Notes: a model not told the origin generated them from the sequence alone. A stretch of 54,939 nucleotides of DNA from Treponema sp. (GCA_009777535.1 WRLP01000019.1:1-54939); one strand, 5' to 3'; counted from the first letter of the stretch, positions 34,970 through 46,044 are shown. A program made the numbers and translations.

Positions 34970-36395
34970 TGGACTATCTTATGATGATGTTCTTTTGCAG
35001 CCGGGTTATTCGGAAATTCTGCCGAAAGACTGCGATGTAACAACACTGCTGTGTTGTAACATAAAACTGAATATACCGATTCTTTCCGCAGCAATGGACA
35101 CTGTAACCGAAGAAAAACTTGCCATTACAATAGCTCTGGAAGGCGGCGCCGGAGTGATTCACCGCAACCTAAAACCGGAGGAACAGGCCCGCCAGGTTTC
35201 CAATGTAAAGCGTTTTCTAAACTGGATAATTGATTCACCTGTAACAATTTCCGAGGACGCCAAAATTCAGGACGTAAGACAACTGATAGAAAAATTCGGA
35301 TTCTCCGGAATGCCGGTAGTCGATAAGGATGGAAAGCTGAAAGGGATCATTACCAGCCGCGATCTGCGTTTTTGCCATGATAATTCGCTGCCAGTTATCG
35401 AAGTAATGACAAAAGACCTGGTAATTGTGCAGGGAGAGCCGACAGTTGCAGAAGCCCTGGATAAATTCGGCAGACACCGGGTAGAGAAACTTCCGGTAGT
35501 GGACGGTCAGGGGCGGCTCACCGGTCTTATCACCGTAACCGACATGGAGAAAAAGGACAGTTTCCCGAGGGCGGCGATTGATGAAAAAGGCAGGCTCATC
35601 GTCGGCGCGGCAATTTCGCCCCAGGACTACACGGTGCGGCTGCCACTGCTCGCAGCCGCAAAGGTTGATTTTGTGGTCCTGGATACAGCCCACGGCGATT
35701 CAAAAAACGTAATGGAAGCGATGCGGCGTATAAAAAAAGATTATGACATTCCCGTAATAGGGGGAAATGTTGCATCCAGGGAAGGAACCCGCAGGCTGAT
35801 AAAAGAAGGCGCCGATGCCGTAAAAGTCGGTATCGGCCCCGGCTCGATCTGCACCACGCGGATTGTTTCCGGGATCGGTGTACCCCAGTTTACTGCTGTT
35901 TTGGAATGCGCCGAAGAAGCGGCTAAATCGAATATTCCGGTAATTGCCGACGGCGGGATAAAATTCTCAGGGGACATTACCAAGGCCATCGGCGCGGGAG
36001 CCAGTGCGGTAATGATAGGCAATCTGTTTGCCGGGCTTAAAGAAACCCCCGGCAGCGAGATAATCTACGACGGCAGGATATACAAGGAGTACCGCGGCAT
36101 GGGCAGCCTGGGCGCCATAGCGGACGGCTCCGGCGACCGTTATCAGATAGACAAGGACGAAGACCCGGTGCCGGAAGGCATTGAGGGGCGTGTTCCATAC
36201 AAGGGAGAGCTGCGCACCTATATGACGCAGCTTGTCGCAGGCCTGCGCAAGGGAATGGGCTACTGCGGGTGCAGGAGTATAGCGGAACTAAAGCAATACC
36301 GCAAGTTTGTAAGAATTACCGCCGCAGGCCTGCGCGAGAGCCATGCCCATGATATAACCATCACCAAAGATGCGCCGAACTATTCCCGCTCCTAA
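34959..36395 (+). CDS. guaB: IMP dehydrogenase
   Basis: 478 residues. TIM-barrel halves flank a CBS-domain pair (about 90-205: [25 protein letters not shown]... [20 protein letters not shown]). The active-site loop is [15 protein letters not shown] with the catalytic Cys near residue 298, and the flap contains YRGMGSLGA and [14 protein letters not shown]. It oxidises IMP to XMP with NAD, the committed step to GMP. The ATG sits within the last codons of purB, with GGGAG upstream. Confidence 0.97.
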   Translation: MYSDGLSYDDVLLQPGYSEILPKDCDVTTLLCCNIKLNIPILSAAMDTVTEEKLAITIALEGGAGVIHRNLKPEEQARQVSNVKRFLNWIIDSPVTISEDAKIQDVRQLIEKFGFSGMPVVDKDGKLKGIITSRDLRFCHDNSLPVIEVMTKDLVIVQGEPTVAEALDKFGRHRVEKLPVVDGQGRLTGLITVTDMEKKDSFPRAAIDEKGRLIVGAAISPQDYTVRLPLLAAAKVDFVVLDTAHGDSKNVMEAMRRIKKDYDIPVIGGNVASREGTRRLIKEGADAVKVGIGPGSICTTRIVSGIGVPQFTAVLECAEEAAKSNIPVIADGGIKFSGDITKAIGAGASAVMIGNLFAGLKETPGSEIIYDGRIYKEYRGMGSLGAIADGSGDRYQIDKDEDPVPEGIEGRVPYKGELRTYMTQLVAGLRKGMGYCGCRSIAELKQYRKFVRITAAGLRESHAHDITITKDAPNYSRS

Positions 36396-36409
36396 AAGGC
36401 CGGCTTATT

Positions 36410-37162
36410 ATGGAGTGCTCGAACATGCAGCATAAAAAAGAACTTGACAACTGGTACGCAAAAATCTGCACGACGGATTTTATCGCCCATGATCCGGTGC
36501 AGTTCCCGCGCCATTATAAAAAAAGAGAAGATGTCGAAATCGCCGCGTTTCTTGCCGCAACAATAGCATGGGGCAGGCGGGATTTAATTCTGCGTTCGGC
36601 GCAGAGGATGTTTGCCCTGATGCAGCCGGCGCCTTTTGCCTTTATCATGTCCGGCGATTACCGGAAACTGAAAAACCGCAATATCCACCGCACCTTTTTT
36701 GAAAACGATCTAAAATACCTGTGCAATGGATTCAAACACTGCTTTGAAAAATACGGCAATCTGGAAAATTTGTTTGCAAGCGAAGCGGACATCTGGAAAG
36801 GAATTGCGCTTTTCCGTACGGAAATGGCAGCCGGAAACAAGGGCCGTTGTTCCAAACACATCTCCAACCCGGGAACGGAAGACAGCGCCGGCTCGGCCTG
36901 CAAGCGAATCAACCTTGCCCTGCGATGGCTGGTACGCAAGGGGCCTGTGGATTTGGGACTGTGGAAAAAAATTAAGCCGTCGGCGCTGTATATCCCCCTG
37001 GATCTTCACGTTGCAAGAACAGCCCGGCGCCTTGGCCTGCTGGAACGAAAGTCCAATGATAAAAAGGCGGTAATCGCCCTTACGGAAAAACTGCGCGGAC
37101 TCTGCCCGGAAGATCCTGTTAAGTACGATTTTGCCCTGTTTGGAATGAGCGAATCAGGCTAG
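36410..37162 (+). CDS. DUF2400 / TIGR02757 family protein
   Basis: 250 residues. The family pattern is clear: a start with FIAHDPVQFPRHYKKREDVEIAAFLAATIAWGRRDLI, then LCNGFKHCFEKYG, and LNLALRWLVRKGPVDLGLWKKI-like text followed by LYIPLDLHVARTARRLGLL. Members resemble helix-hairpin-helix DNA glycosylase-like folds, but activity is unproven. It follows guaB by 15 bases and is likely in the same transcript. Start may be 36410 or the ATG at 36425. Its stop overlaps the convergent HDOD gene by four bases. Confidence 0.85.
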   Translation: MECSNMQHKKELDNWYAKICTTDFIAHDPVQFPRHYKKREDVEIAAFLAATIAWGRRDLILRSAQRMFALMQPAPFAFIMSGDYRKLKNRNIHRTFFENDLKYLCNGFKHCFEKYGNLENLFASEADIWKGIALFRTEMAAGNKGRCSKHISNPGTEDSAGSACKRINLALRWLVRKGPVDLGLWKKIKPSALYIPLDLHVARTARRLGLLERKSNDKKAVIALTEKLRGLCPEDPVKYDFALFGMSESG

Positions 37163-38658
37163 AACTGATTTTCCCTTACAAAGCCGCTGGAAAAGCGCTC
37201 CAGTATATTATCAAGTCTTTTCTTTGAAGTAATCTTAAAGTTCTGAAGCGATGCCGGCTCCAGTTGATCATAGCCCACATTGCCGACTTCATATTCGCAG
37301 AATATATTCGCAAGATACACGGTATCGACTAAATCCCTGAAGTTTTCGGGAGCGGAAGTCGGATCATGGTGATAACGGATAGACATAGTAAGCCTGTCGG
37401 GGAAATTCCATTTTTCGGCGACCAGGGCGCCAAGCTCCGCATGATTCGTTCCGGCAGACAAATCTTCGAAGGTAGAGGCGGGAATGTTTTTTTCTGCGCA
37501 AAAGTTCTTGATCTTGTTTAATAAATCAGGGTGTACCGCCGAAAAAATTATTTTGCCTATGTCGTGGAGAATACCGCAGACATAGGAATCGTCCAAAAGA
37601 TTTTTATCGGTACCTTTATAATTTTTAACAAGATTGTATGCGTAGAACGCGGTTTTATAGGAATGTTCCCAAAGCTTTCTTTTATCTACAGTATCATCGC
37701 CCAATACCTTCTGTGTACCATATGAGTAAAGCAGATTTTTGATGCCGTTGATGCCGACCATTTTTACTGCCTCGGAAATATTGTCGACTTTTTTTGAAAG
37801 CATATAATACGCGGAATTTACAATTTTAAGAAGATCCGCAGTAAGCGCCGGATCCATTGAAATTTGCCTGGCTATGATCGGCATATCCGATTTGGGATCG
37901 GATATAAGTTTTTGAATCAAAAGAATATTCTCCGGAAACTGCGGCAGAGCATCTATGTTGGCTACAACGGCTTCGGACAGAATGGACAAATTTTCCAGCC
38001 TCGTTTTATCCAGGGGAATCGTTAATCTGGCAATGGTTTCTTTTTCGGAACTGGTTATATCAAAACAATCCTCGTCAAGGCCAATTTTTTTAAGCATCAG
38101 CACCAGGATAACAAGCCCCAGGCCGGCGCCCTCGGAATCGTCCAGTACCAGGGAAAGGGCTTCTTCAAGATTGTTATACTGCCTGGAACGCGCCAATTTA
38201 TCGTGAATCCGAATTAACTCCGTTTTACTGGCCGCTACATTGTTGCGAACTTCGAAATGCATCGTGTTTTGCTTGATTTGCATCGAAAGTTTGATGTAAA
38301 GGCCCTTTTCTTTCTGGAGCTGCAGGTAATGGCCTATATTACTAAGGGTAATTTCCTTAAAACTCTCCATTCCTTCCTTGTAATCGTTGGGATTCAGGAG
38401 ATCCAGCCCTCTTTCTGTAAAATACACCCTCTTTGTGTTGGCTTTTTTGGCGTTTACCGCCAATTCCTGTATGCAGTATACAATGTAATCCTTTAATTTT
38501 ATCTGATCAGCCTGCTTCAAAAAGACATCAATAACACTCTCGATATACACCTCGATCTCGCGGGGCATTGTGAACGTTGTTATGGTCAAAGGGATTCCGG
38601 ATTGAATGGCCTTTTTTATCTTGGACTCATCTACTACCAAATCCGGTACAGAAACCAT
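37159..38658 (-). CDS. HDOD-domain signalling protein
   Basis: 499 residues, AGGAAGG before the ATG. The N-terminal 230 residues include an ATP-binding-like block (CIQELAVNAKKANTKRVYF... DDSEGAGLGLVILVLML) resembling a histidine-kinase-type ATPase fold without a phospho-His. The C-terminal part is an HDOD domain (LPQFPENILLIQKLISDP, DPALTADLLKIVNSAYY, CGILHDIGKIIFS, HAELGALVAEKW), keeping the HD-type pair HD. HDOD proteins of this kind act in motility, chemotaxis or stress signalling. Exact output unknown. Confidence 0.85.
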   Translation of the reverse strand: MVSVPDLVVDESKIKKAIQSGIPLTITTFTMPREIEVYIESVIDVFLKQADQIKLKDYIVYCIQELAVNAKKANTKRVYFTERGLDLLNPNDYKEGMESFKEITLSNIGHYLQLQKEKGLYIKLSMQIKQNTMHFEVRNNVAASKTELIRIHDKLARSRQYNNLEEALSLVLDDSEGAGLGLVILVLMLKKIGLDEDCFDITSSEKETIARLTIPLDKTRLENLSILSEAVVANIDALPQFPENILLIQKLISDPKSDMPIIARQISMDPALTADLLKIVNSAYYMLSKKVDNISEAVKMVGINGIKNLLYSYGTQKVLGDDTVDKRKLWEHSYKTAFYAYNLVKNYKGTDKNLLDDSYVCGILHDIGKIIFSAVHPDLLNKIKNFCAEKNIPASTFEDLSAGTNHAELGALVAEKWNFPDRLTMSIRYHHDPTSAPENFRDLVDTVYLANIFCEYEVGNVGYDQLEPASLQNFKITSKKRLDNILERFSSGFVRENQF

Positions 38659-38914
38659 GGCTAAAACCTTCCTGTCTAATTTTATATACCATAAATGTAC
38701 CTTTTTTTCTTGTATTGATCAACAACAATATAAATAATCTCCGTGGTTTTAGGGCCTTTATTAAGGAAACTGAGACAAAACTGAGATAACCTTTGCAGCA
38801 AAAAAGGTATTCGGGCAACTACCCGGAAGCATAAATACTCTAAACCCTTAGCGGTAAAATAATTACCGGCAGCTATTTGTAATAAATGAATAAAACAAGA
38901 ATTCTTATTATAGA

Positions 38915-39256
38915 ATGAAGAATAAAATTGATGGGAACTATGTCCGCCGGCTGATTAGCAATAATGTGAAACGCCTTAGGGCAGCCCAAAACATTTCACA
39001 ATTGAGCCTCGCCATCAGCACCGGCCTTACCCATAATTTTATAAATGATATCGAAAACTGTAAAAAGTGGATTTCCTCAAAAACTCTGGCAAAACTTTCA
39101 ACTGCTCTGGATGCAGAACCGCATCAATTATTTTTACCGGACGATTTACATAACAACGAAATAATGGTTTATGTAAAAGATTTTAACGACTCCTTTCAAA
39201 AGGCCGTAAAAGACATTACCGAGAAATATACGGTTAGGAGCAAAAAAAGAAAGTAA
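38915..39256 (+). CDS. XRE-family helix-turn-helix protein
   Basis: 113 residues. A Cro/CI-type helix-turn-helix (VKRLRAAQNISQLSLAISTGLTHNFINDIENCKKWISSKTLAKLSTAL) fills residues 18-70; the last 40 residues are a charged helical tail ending RSKKRK. No Shine-Dalgarno precedes the ATG; TATTAT lies a few bases upstream. It ends 9 bases from the convergent ftsH stop. Target genes unknown. Confidence 0.8.
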   Translation: MKNKIDGNYVRRLISNNVKRLRAAQNISQLSLAISTGLTHNFINDIENCKKWISSKTLAKLSTALDAEPHQLFLPDDLHNNEIMVYVKDFNDSFQKAVKDITEKYTVRSKKRK

Positions 39257-39265
39257 CCGGCGCCC

Positions 39266-41233
39266 CTACGCAGGGGCCGCAGCCGGGGAATTCCCGTAAA
39301 GCAAGGCCTTGAATTCCTTCTCGTCCAGGGTTTCTTTTTCCAGCAATGCCGCAGAAACATTGTCAAGAACATCGCGGCGTTCTTCCAGAATCTTCTTTGC
39401 TTTTGCATATTCAGTATCAATTATCCGCGCGATTTCCTCGTCGACATACTGCTGGGTGCTTTCCGCGTATTCCCGCTGGAAGGAAGGCTCCTGCCTCTCC
39501 TGCCCGGTCATGCTTATGCCCCGCGAAGTAAGGGCTACATGGCGGAAACGGTCGCTCATTCCGTAATCGGTGATCATTTTCCGGGCAATATCAGTCGCCT
39601 TGGTCAGGTCATTGGCCGCTCCGGTAGAGTATTCGCCGGAGATCATTTCCTCGGCAATTCTGCCGCCCAGAAGAATGTCTATCCTTCCCAGGAGATCCGA
39701 TTCTGTAACCGTGTAGCGATCTTCCAGCGGAAGCTGAAGGGTATACCCAAGGGCAAATCCGCGGGGAATAATCGATATTTTCTGAACCGGGTCGGCGTTA
39801 GGTGTAAATGCTGCAACCATGGCATGTCCGGCTTCGTGGTAGGCGGTTAGTTTTCTTTCCTCGGGACGGAGCACCCTGGTTTTTTTCTGCAGCCCTGCCA
39901 CGGTTTTTTCGATTGCTTCATCAAAGTCGCGTTGTGTTACCATTTTACGGCCTGCCCTTACCGCCAGCAGAGCCGCTTCGTTCACGATATTTGCGAGGTC
40001 TGCGCCGGAAAAACCGGATGTAATACGGGCGACGGTTTCAAGGTTCACTTCGGGGGCAAGCCTTACCGGCTGGGAGTGAATACGCAGGATAGCTTCCCTG
40101 CCTTTCAGGTCGGGTCTGTCTACAAGCACCTGGCGGTCGAAACGCCCCGGGCGCAGCAGCGCGGGGTCCAGAACATCCGGCCTGTTGGTCGCTGCCAGGA
40201 TAATCAGGCCGCTTGTACCGTCGAAGCCGTCCATCTCGACTAGGAGCTGATTCAGGGTCTGCTCCCGCTCATCGTTGCCGCCGGCAATATTGTTGATCCT
40301 GCTCTTGCCGATTGCATCAAGCTCGTCGATAAAAATTATGCAGGGCGCCTTGTTTCTCGCCTGTTTGAATAAATCCCTGACTCGGGCCGCTCCAACGCCG
40401 ACAAACATTTCGACAAAGTCGGCGCCGCTCATGCGGAAAAAGGAAACCCCGGCCTCGCCCGCCACAGCCCGTGCAAGAAGAGTCTTGCCGGTTCCCGGCG
40501 GCCCTACCAACAGAACGCCCTTGGGTATCTTGCCGCCGATCTCCTTGTACTTGTCGGGGCTTTTCAGAAAATCGACAACCTCGACAAGCTCTTCCTTGGC
40601 CTCGTCAACGCCGGCTACATCACTAAAGCGCGTAACAATGTCGCCCTCCGCCACAATTACGGCGCGGTTCTGCCCGACAGAAAGCACATTGCCGCCCATG
40701 TTGCCCAGCCGCCTTAAAAGGAAGCGCCATATAAAAACAAAAAAGGCAATCGGCAGCACCCAACTGAAAATAAAACTGAGTATCGCATTTCCTTCACGGG
40801 AAACCGCGCCGTATGCGACGCTCTTTTCGTCCATCAGCCTGATAAAATCCTGATCGAAAATAGATACCGTGCGGTATACCCTTTCCTGGGAACCGGTATA
40901 GGGAGAGCGCCTTAAAAATGAACGCGAAGGCTCCTGCCTGGGCGATGTTGATGTATAGCCGGTAAAATAAGAATCTGTCATCTCTACCCGTCTTATCTCG
41001 CCGGTAGAAATGCGCGCCTTAAACTCAGAAAAATCAATGGTAGGATTCATTCTGTTAAGAAACACATAATTAAAAAGGCTCATACCAATGATCAGTATGG
41101 CTATGTATATCAGCAGAAATTTCCATCCTCCAAACGGTTTGAGATCGGGAAGATTGGGACCGCCGAAGGGAAACTGCGGCCCTCCCTTGTTTTTTTTCTT
41201 GTCCTTTTTCGGATCGCCGAAATTATCACTCAT
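39266..41233 (-). CDS. ftsH: ATP-dependent zinc metalloprotease FtsH
   Basis: 655 residues from ATG 41233; the frame stays open to a GTG at 41251. Two membrane segments flank a periplasmic domain (first near residues 35-55, second near 155-175). The AAA module has GPPGTGKT near residue 247, the Walker [10 protein letters not shown], the pore motif FVGVGA and the second region of homology. The protease site HEAGH lies near residue 464. FtsH degrades membrane and regulatory proteins. A Gly/Pro/Phe-rich cytoplasmic leader of about 30 residues is longer than usual. No clear Shine-Dalgarno. Confidence 0.97.
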   Translation of the reverse strand: MSDNFGDPKKDKKKNKGGPQFPFGGPNLPDLKPFGGWKFLLIYIAILIIGMSLFNYVFLNRMNPTIDFSEFKARISTGEIRRVEMTDSYFTGYTSTSPRQEPSRSFLRRSPYTGSQERVYRTVSIFDQDFIRLMDEKSVAYGAVSREGNAILSFIFSWVLPIAFFVFIWRFLLRRLGNMGGNVLSVGQNRAVIVAEGDIVTRFSDVAGVDEAKEELVEVVDFLKSPDKYKEIGGKIPKGVLLVGPPGTGKTLLARAVAGEAGVSFFRMSGADFVEMFVGVGAARVRDLFKQARNKAPCIIFIDELDAIGKSRINNIAGGNDEREQTLNQLLVEMDGFDGTSGLIILAATNRPDVLDPALLRPGRFDRQVLVDRPDLKGREAILRIHSQPVRLAPEVNLETVARITSGFSGADLANIVNEAALLAVRAGRKMVTQRDFDEAIEKTVAGLQKKTRVLRPEERKLTAYHEAGHAMVAAFTPNADPVQKISIIPRGFALGYTLQLPLEDRYTVTESDLLGRIDILLGGRIAEEMISGEYSTGAANDLTKATDIARKMITDYGMSDRFRHVALTSRGISMTGQERQEPSFQREYAESTQQYVDEEIARIIDTEYAKAKKILEERRDVLDNVSAALLEKETLDEKEFKALLYGNSPAAAPA

Positions 41234-41319
41234 TCTCTTTATAGTATACACAAAAACACCGGTAAGATACCAGTGCGGCGATATAACTGAACTATAGTAA
41301 AAAGCCCTGATGAGGTGGT

Positions 41320-42279
41320 ATGATTATTGTAATGAATTGGCTGTTGATTCTTTGCCTCATTCTTGCAGGAAACAATGTTTTCGCCGGCGGAAATCAAACC
41401 GCTGGGCACACATTGTCCACAAATGCGCAAAACAGGCCGCCGGATACAGTCCCGTCTTCCCAGCAGGAACAGATGTCCAGGGCGGAACAGGTAACGAAAG
41501 CGCTGGCCGCCGCCTACCCGCGGCGCATTAACAGGGCTGAATATATTGATAATGACTGGGCGGTTCTGATTGATGGAACATGGTTTTTCTATGCCGAGGG
41601 AAAACTGCTGCCGAAGGAGCTGCTGGATAAAGCCTCGGATTACAACGCCCTGTCTTTTTACAATTACACAAGTGAACTGCCGCCCTGGAGGGAGCCCACT
41701 CCAGAGGAGGCCGAGCGTTTCAGAAACATGACAAACAACAGGTCTTCCGACCCGCCGCATCGTTCACATCATTTTTATGACGCCCTGTGGCGGGCAACAA
41801 CCCGGGATGAATCCTACCAGCGACTGAAATCCATTCGCTTTCTTGGAAATACATTACTGGTACACCATTCGATTCTAGAAGACCTTTCACTGGTGGAAGA
41901 ACAAATACAGGAGGCGGCCAAAACAGATTCCCTTGTACGTTCATGGATTGCCAGCATCAACAGGCTGGACAGCTGGAGCTGGCGCAACATTGCCGACACC
42001 CAAACAAGATCATTCCATGCCTACGGAGCCGCAATCGACATTCTTCCAAGGTCGCTCGGGGGAAGGGAAACATACTGGCTATGGGCTTCCAACCACAGGC
42101 CGGAATGGTGGAACATTTCGTATAACGAACGCTATCACCCGCCGGACGGGGTGATAAAGGCATTTGAAGCCTTCGGATTTGTCTGGGGCGGAAAGTGGCT
42201 GTTTTTCGACACCATGCATTTTGAATACCGCCCCGAAGTTTTAATCCTCAGCGGAATGGCCCCGGCGTGGGTACGTTAA
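41320..42279 (+). CDS. Secreted M15-family (VanY-like) carboxypeptidase
   Basis: 319 residues with a signal peptide ([17 protein letters not shown]). The C-terminal third carries the M15 zinc-site pattern: [11 protein letters not shown] (first His and Asp ligands) and [11 protein letters not shown] (catalytic region and third ligand), with [11 protein letters not shown] between them. Such enzymes trim D-Ala or other peptide ends in peptidoglycan. The 170 residues between signal and catalytic part are not recognised. GAGG precedes ATG 41320; ATG 41332 is also possible. Confidence 0.83.
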   Translation: MIIVMNWLLILCLILAGNNVFAGGNQTAGHTLSTNAQNRPPDTVPSSQQEQMSRAEQVTKALAAAYPRRINRAEYIDNDWAVLIDGTWFFYAEGKLLPKELLDKASDYNALSFYNYTSELPPWREPTPEEAERFRNMTNNRSSDPPHRSHHFYDALWRATTRDESYQRLKSIRFLGNTLLVHHSILEDLSLVEEQIQEAAKTDSLVRSWIASINRLDSWSWRNIADTQTRSFHAYGAAIDILPRSLGGRETYWLWASNHRPEWWNISYNERYHPPDGVIKAFEAFGFVWGGKWLFFDTMHFEYRPEVLILSGMAPAWVR

Positions 42280-42284
42280 ACGGA

Positions 42285-43964
42285 CTAAAAATCCTTTAAT
42301 ATGGTCAGAAGCCGCTCTTTTTCTATTGAGCGCAGAAAGTTTGCCAGCCGGGGCCCCTGGTCCTTGCCTATCAGCGCCTGATAGGCGGCGGCGAACAAAA
42401 CCTTTGCATCTACTCCCGCCTTTCCGGCTGCGGCATAAATCGCTTCGGCGCAGGATTTGTCATCGCTGAAATTTTCTATCCGACCGATCACGTCATCGCG
42501 CAGGATACGGACTGCAGTCTTTTCGCCGTCCGAAAGCGGACGGAGTTTTTCACGTTCTTCCGGCGGCAGAGAGGCATCCCCGCCGGCAGGCCGCAGCCGG
42601 AAACGGAACTCCTCCGGGGCGCAGTTGTCGACCCAAAACTTGGCGCATAACGCTCTGGCGCGCAGTGCCGGCATCTGTTCGGGACTGAGCCCGTTTTGGG
42701 CGGCAATGTCTTCGAGAGCCTTGTCAATGCCGCCGTCGGCAATTTGGATTAAATTGCTCAGGTGGCGGAAGGGTACCTGAAACGGCGGCTTGCCTTCCAG
42801 CGGCAGGGTTTTGCCGGCGGCGTCTACCGCGACCCGGGAGAGTTCGTAAATGCGCCTTTCGCGGCGGTAGGCAGCTTCGTCTTTCGCTTCTTCCGTTTTC
42901 CAGGCAATACGCTCGGTCTTATCGTAATCCTCGTAAATCTTTATTACATCGAGATCGAACGAAATGGTAAATTCGGTGTTGGGTCTTGTACCTGCAAAAA
43001 GATAACGCACAAGCTCCGGCGTATATACTTTAAGAACATCGCCCAAGTCTACCACCACGCCGGAAGAACTGGAAATTTTTCCAACAGAACCCTTAATACC
43101 GATAAAATCATATCTGAACGTGACGGGCGCGTCCCAGTTATATACTTCCTTGCAAACATGGCGTGCGGTGTCGAAACTGCCGCCATGACTGTGATGGTCT
43201 TTGCCCGCCGGCTCAAAATCAACTTTTTCGTATTCCCAGCGCATCGGCCAGTCAACCCGCCAGCCCAGCTTAACACCGCCGGAATTGCGAATGTCGGCAG
43301 TTTCGCTGTAGCCGCAAAGATTGCAGTGGTAACCCAGCATCCATTCGCCGTCCCAGCCGTCAATGTCAGTATCATCTCTATTACACTTACCGCAAAAAAC
43401 ACTGACAGGCCACCATTCTCCCTGTATCTTGTGATCCTCATCGCGGAATTTATCGAGAATGTTTTTTAGTATATCCCGGTGCTCCAGCGCCCTGCGTATT
43501 CCTTCGGCATAACGTGACGAACGGTAACGTTCCGCCTGATAAATAAACTCAGGTGTTATCCCCGCAACAGGGAGCATGGTTTCTACATCAACTTCATGGT
43601 GCCTGGCATAACTTGAATCTCGTTCCCAGGGATCGGGAACCATGGTTATCGGAAAACGCAGAAACTTTTCCAGTTCTTCATTTTTGGGCATGTTTTTCGG
43701 AACCTTGCGAAAAACATCGTAATCATCCCATGAATAAATAAAGCGTACATTCTTTCCCAAATCGCGCAATGCCCTGACTACCAGCTCCACCGAAATAATT
43801 TCCCTGAAATTACCGATGTGAACCGTACCCGAGGGGGTAATTCCAGAGGCGCAGGTGTAGAGATCCTTTTCACCCTTTTCAAAGATAATTTTCGCCGCCG
43901 CTTCGTCGGCCCAATGAATTCCTTCGCGGCCGCCCTGTTGTTTTTGTCCGTTGTTCTTGTTCAT
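42285..43964 (-). CDS. lysS: Lysyl-tRNA synthetase, class I (archaeal type)
   Basis: 559 residues. The HIGH motif reads HIGN (49-52), the KMSKS equivalent is KISSS near residue 296 (KGSVGKISSSSG), and the Cys-rich insertion CGKCN...CNLC is present. This class I form occurs in spirochaetes, some alphaproteobacteria and archaea and is a useful clue to the lineage. The ATG is preceded by an extended -10 box nine bases upstream and by no Shine-Dalgarno. It converges with the M15 peptidase gene at a 5-base gap. Confidence 0.96.
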   Translation of the reverse strand: MNKNNGQKQQGGREGIHWADEAAAKIIFEKGEKDLYTCASGITPSGTVHIGNFREIISVELVVRALRDLGKNVRFIYSWDDYDVFRKVPKNMPKNEELEKFLRFPITMVPDPWERDSSYARHHEVDVETMLPVAGITPEFIYQAERYRSSRYAEGIRRALEHRDILKNILDKFRDEDHKIQGEWWPVSVFCGKCNRDDTDIDGWDGEWMLGYHCNLCGYSETADIRNSGGVKLGWRVDWPMRWEYEKVDFEPAGKDHHSHGGSFDTARHVCKEVYNWDAPVTFRYDFIGIKGSVGKISSSSGVVVDLGDVLKVYTPELVRYLFAGTRPNTEFTISFDLDVIKIYEDYDKTERIAWKTEEAKDEAAYRRERRIYELSRVAVDAAGKTLPLEGKPPFQVPFRHLSNLIQIADGGIDKALEDIAAQNGLSPEQMPALRARALCAKFWVDNCAPEEFRFRLRPAGGDASLPPEEREKLRPLSDGEKTAVRILRDDVIGRIENFSDDKSCAEAIYAAAGKAGVDAKVLFAAAYQALIGKDQGPRLANFLRSIEKERLLTILKDF

Positions 43965-43973
43965 TTCGAATTG

Positions 43974-43982
43974 ATTATATCA
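43974..43982 (-). promoter_or_regulatory. Extended -10 promoter of lysS
   Basis: Minus strand TGA-TATAAT (hexamer 43974-43979), a perfect -10 with the TGn extension, nine bases before the ATG. No good -35 box is seen, as is common with extended -10 promoters. Transcription should begin two or three bases before the start codon. Confidence 0.55.
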
Positions 43983-43995
43983 AATTTTAGTTTCC

Positions 43996-44024
43996 TTGAC
44001 ATCTGTTCCCCCGCCGTATATCAT
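43996..44024 (+). promoter_or_regulatory. Promoter of the outer-membrane protein gene
   Basis: Perfect TTGACA (43996-44001), 17-base spacer, TATCAT (44019-44024). The ATG comes nine bases after the -10 box and there is no Shine-Dalgarno, so the mRNA should have a leader of only about three bases. Confidence 0.7.
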
Positions 44025-44033
44025 TGAAAAACA

Positions 44034-45896
44034 ATGAAAGGTATACATTCAAAAATCATTTTCTGTGCATGTTTCCTGATTTTTATACACACACAACTTT
44101 TCGCACAAACACATACTTCCGTCCCGCTTGATAACCATGTTTATTACATATTGGAGCAGGCTGCCCTTAGGGGTTTGTGTACTCATTTATCCGGGATTAG
44201 ACCCTACACACAGAGTGTTGTTATAAAGGCAATAAACGAAATATTATCTTCGGATAACTCAATCAAACTAAGCCGAACGGAACGCGATATTTTGAATCAG
44301 TATCTCGAAAAAAATTCAAAACCGGAAACCGGCATCGACTGGCAAAGAGGCGCGTACTACAACGAAACTGCCGTTACCAGTTTGGAAATTCCACTGTCAA
44401 TCAACCTGGGGGTAAGCGCCGAGCTTGAAGGTTCTGTTGGTTTGTATTATCCAAAAGAAAACTATTTCGGCAATGAAATTTGGGCAAAGGCCTATCTGAA
44501 TGGCGATCTTGGGCGTAATCTTTCTTACGAGTTCAGCGTTATGGGCGGCCTTGTAACCGCTCCGCGCCAATACCTTGGTTTGTATAATACCTACTACGAG
44601 GGCTTTCAGGACAATGGAGAATTTCAAAATCAACTTATCAATGTTTACAGCGAACCCTTAACGCATTTTCCGTATTCATATAAAAAAAGATGGGATGCCT
44701 CAGTTCACTACTTCGATGATCTGGCAGGATTCGAAGCCTGGCCGGAATCGACTGCCGGCGCTTACAACATTTTGTCTGAATTAACCGGCTCGTTTTTTGA
44801 AGGCATTTTAACCATGCGTCTGGGGCGGTTGTCGCATGAATGGGGCTCAACGCCCTACGGCAGCAGCCTTGTACTAAATCAAACGGCCAGGCCCTTTGTG
44901 GGAATGGAGTATGAGTTCAGGCCGTTTTCCTGGTTCAGCATCGCTTCAATGACCGGCTTTCTGGAATTTTACAACCTTAAAGGTGAAAAAGAATCGGGAG
45001 GGGCTTTTCAGAACGCCTACTCAATTACAATGCTCCAATTTAATTACAAAAATTATTTTTTTCTTGATATCGGAGAGACAGTTGTATGGCCAAAGCGCTT
45101 TGAGCTTGGATATATGTCGCCGGTAACAAACACCTTTTTCTATAAAAACAATGTAGGAGATTTTGATAATCTGGGTGTTGTCGGAAATATCAGGTTTCAG
45201 TATCCGGGACTTGGCAATATATGGTTCTCGCTCTTTGTTGACGAGATGAAACTGGAAAGGGACTGGTACAAGCTAGATCGTACCATGATCGCGACGCAGG
45301 CCGGGTTAAGCTTCCCGCTGCCGTTCATGGCTTTTTCTTCGGTTAAAATGAGCTATACCATGATCTATCCGTATTGTTATACGCATAACCGCAACTATAC
45401 ACCGTGGTACGGCGAGGTATCGATGGAACAGGCTTATATCAATAATGGAGTGGGCATTGGTTATTATCTTCCGCCCAATTCTGATGAAATACTGATACAA
45501 TTCAGAACCATGCCGGTAAAAAGCCTGACCGCGCTTTTACAGTACCAGCTAATCCGTCACGGAGCGGATTTCGGCCCGAGCGCCGTAGACGGCTCGAACT
45601 TGTATTCAGAGCTTGATCCCGACGGCAGATCGGATAATCCAATACTAAGAAGATTTTTTCTAATGGACGGCGCATACCAATGGAGCCACATTATCAAGCT
45701 GGGCGCAGAATGGGCAATTCCAAAAATACCGGCCGCCCTTTATGCCGAAGCCGGAACATTAATTTCCTATTTTACCGACATCGAAGCGGGGAAAGCCAAC
45801 ACAGGGACGCCATATCCATATTCGGCAGTTAATACACCCGACTACCCCAGATCCACCGGCTTCATTTTCAAACTCGGCCTAAGGGTTTTCCCGTGA
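44034..45896 (+). CDS. Outer-membrane beta-barrel protein, Wzi/capsule-assembly-like
   Basis: 620 residues with a signal peptide (HSKIIFCACFLIFIHTQLFA). After a helical stretch (residues 30-100) the protein is almost all alternating beta strands rich in Tyr, Phe, Trp, with a terminal aromatic strand ending GLRVFP, as in porins. TMRLGRLSHEWG and MEYEFRPFSWFS recall the Wzi capsule-anchoring family, but I hold that loosely. It is followed directly by a terminator hairpin. Location outer membrane; substrate unknown. Confidence 0.72.
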   Translation: MKGIHSKIIFCACFLIFIHTQLFAQTHTSVPLDNHVYYILEQAALRGLCTHLSGIRPYTQSVVIKAINEILSSDNSIKLSRTERDILNQYLEKNSKPETGIDWQRGAYYNETAVTSLEIPLSINLGVSAELEGSVGLYYPKENYFGNEIWAKAYLNGDLGRNLSYEFSVMGGLVTAPRQYLGLYNTYYEGFQDNGEFQNQLINVYSEPLTHFPYSYKKRWDASVHYFDDLAGFEAWPESTAGAYNILSELTGSFFEGILTMRLGRLSHEWGSTPYGSSLVLNQTARPFVGMEYEFRPFSWFSIASMTGFLEFYNLKGEKESGGAFQNAYSITMLQFNYKNYFFLDIGETVVWPKRFELGYMSPVTNTFFYKNNVGDFDNLGVVGNIRFQYPGLGNIWFSLFVDEMKLERDWYKLDRTMIATQAGLSFPLPFMAFSSVKMSYTMIYPYCYTHNRNYTPWYGEVSMEQAYINNGVGIGYYLPPNSDEILIQFRTMPVKSLTALLQYQLIRHGADFGPSAVDGSNLYSELDPDGRSDNPILRRFFLMDGAYQWSHIIKLGAEWAIPKIPAALYAEAGTLISYFTDIEAGKANTGTPYPYSAVNTPDYPRSTGFIFKLGLRVFP

Positions 45897-45901
45897 AAAA
45901 A

Positions 45902-45923
45902 GGCTGCCCCTGGCGGGACAGCC
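45902..45923 (+). terminator. Terminator after the outer-membrane protein gene
   Basis: GGCTG-C-CCC / GGG-A-CAGCC with one mismatch and a 4-base loop, starting 6 bases after the stop codon, then CTTTCGATTTT. The stretch TTTATCCGTAAGTTAAGCTATTG follows and recurs after two other terminators (see findings). Confidence 0.7.
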
Positions 45924-46007
45924 CTTTCGATTTTATCCGTAAGTTAAGCTATTGTTTGAGTCAAAAATGGCAAACATTCAATGGTTCTCTTTGCAAGAAT
46001 GTTAAAA

Positions 46008-46036
46008 TTGTTAAATACCTGCAACTGTGATATTCT
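46008..46036 (+). promoter_or_regulatory. Promoter of the 58-codon membrane protein
   Basis: TTGTTA (46008-46013), exactly 17 bases, TATTCT (46031-46036), then 8 bases to the ATG. Each box matches 4 of 6. No Shine-Dalgarno, so again a transcript with almost no leader. Confidence 0.45.
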
Positions 46037-46044
46037 TTTACTAA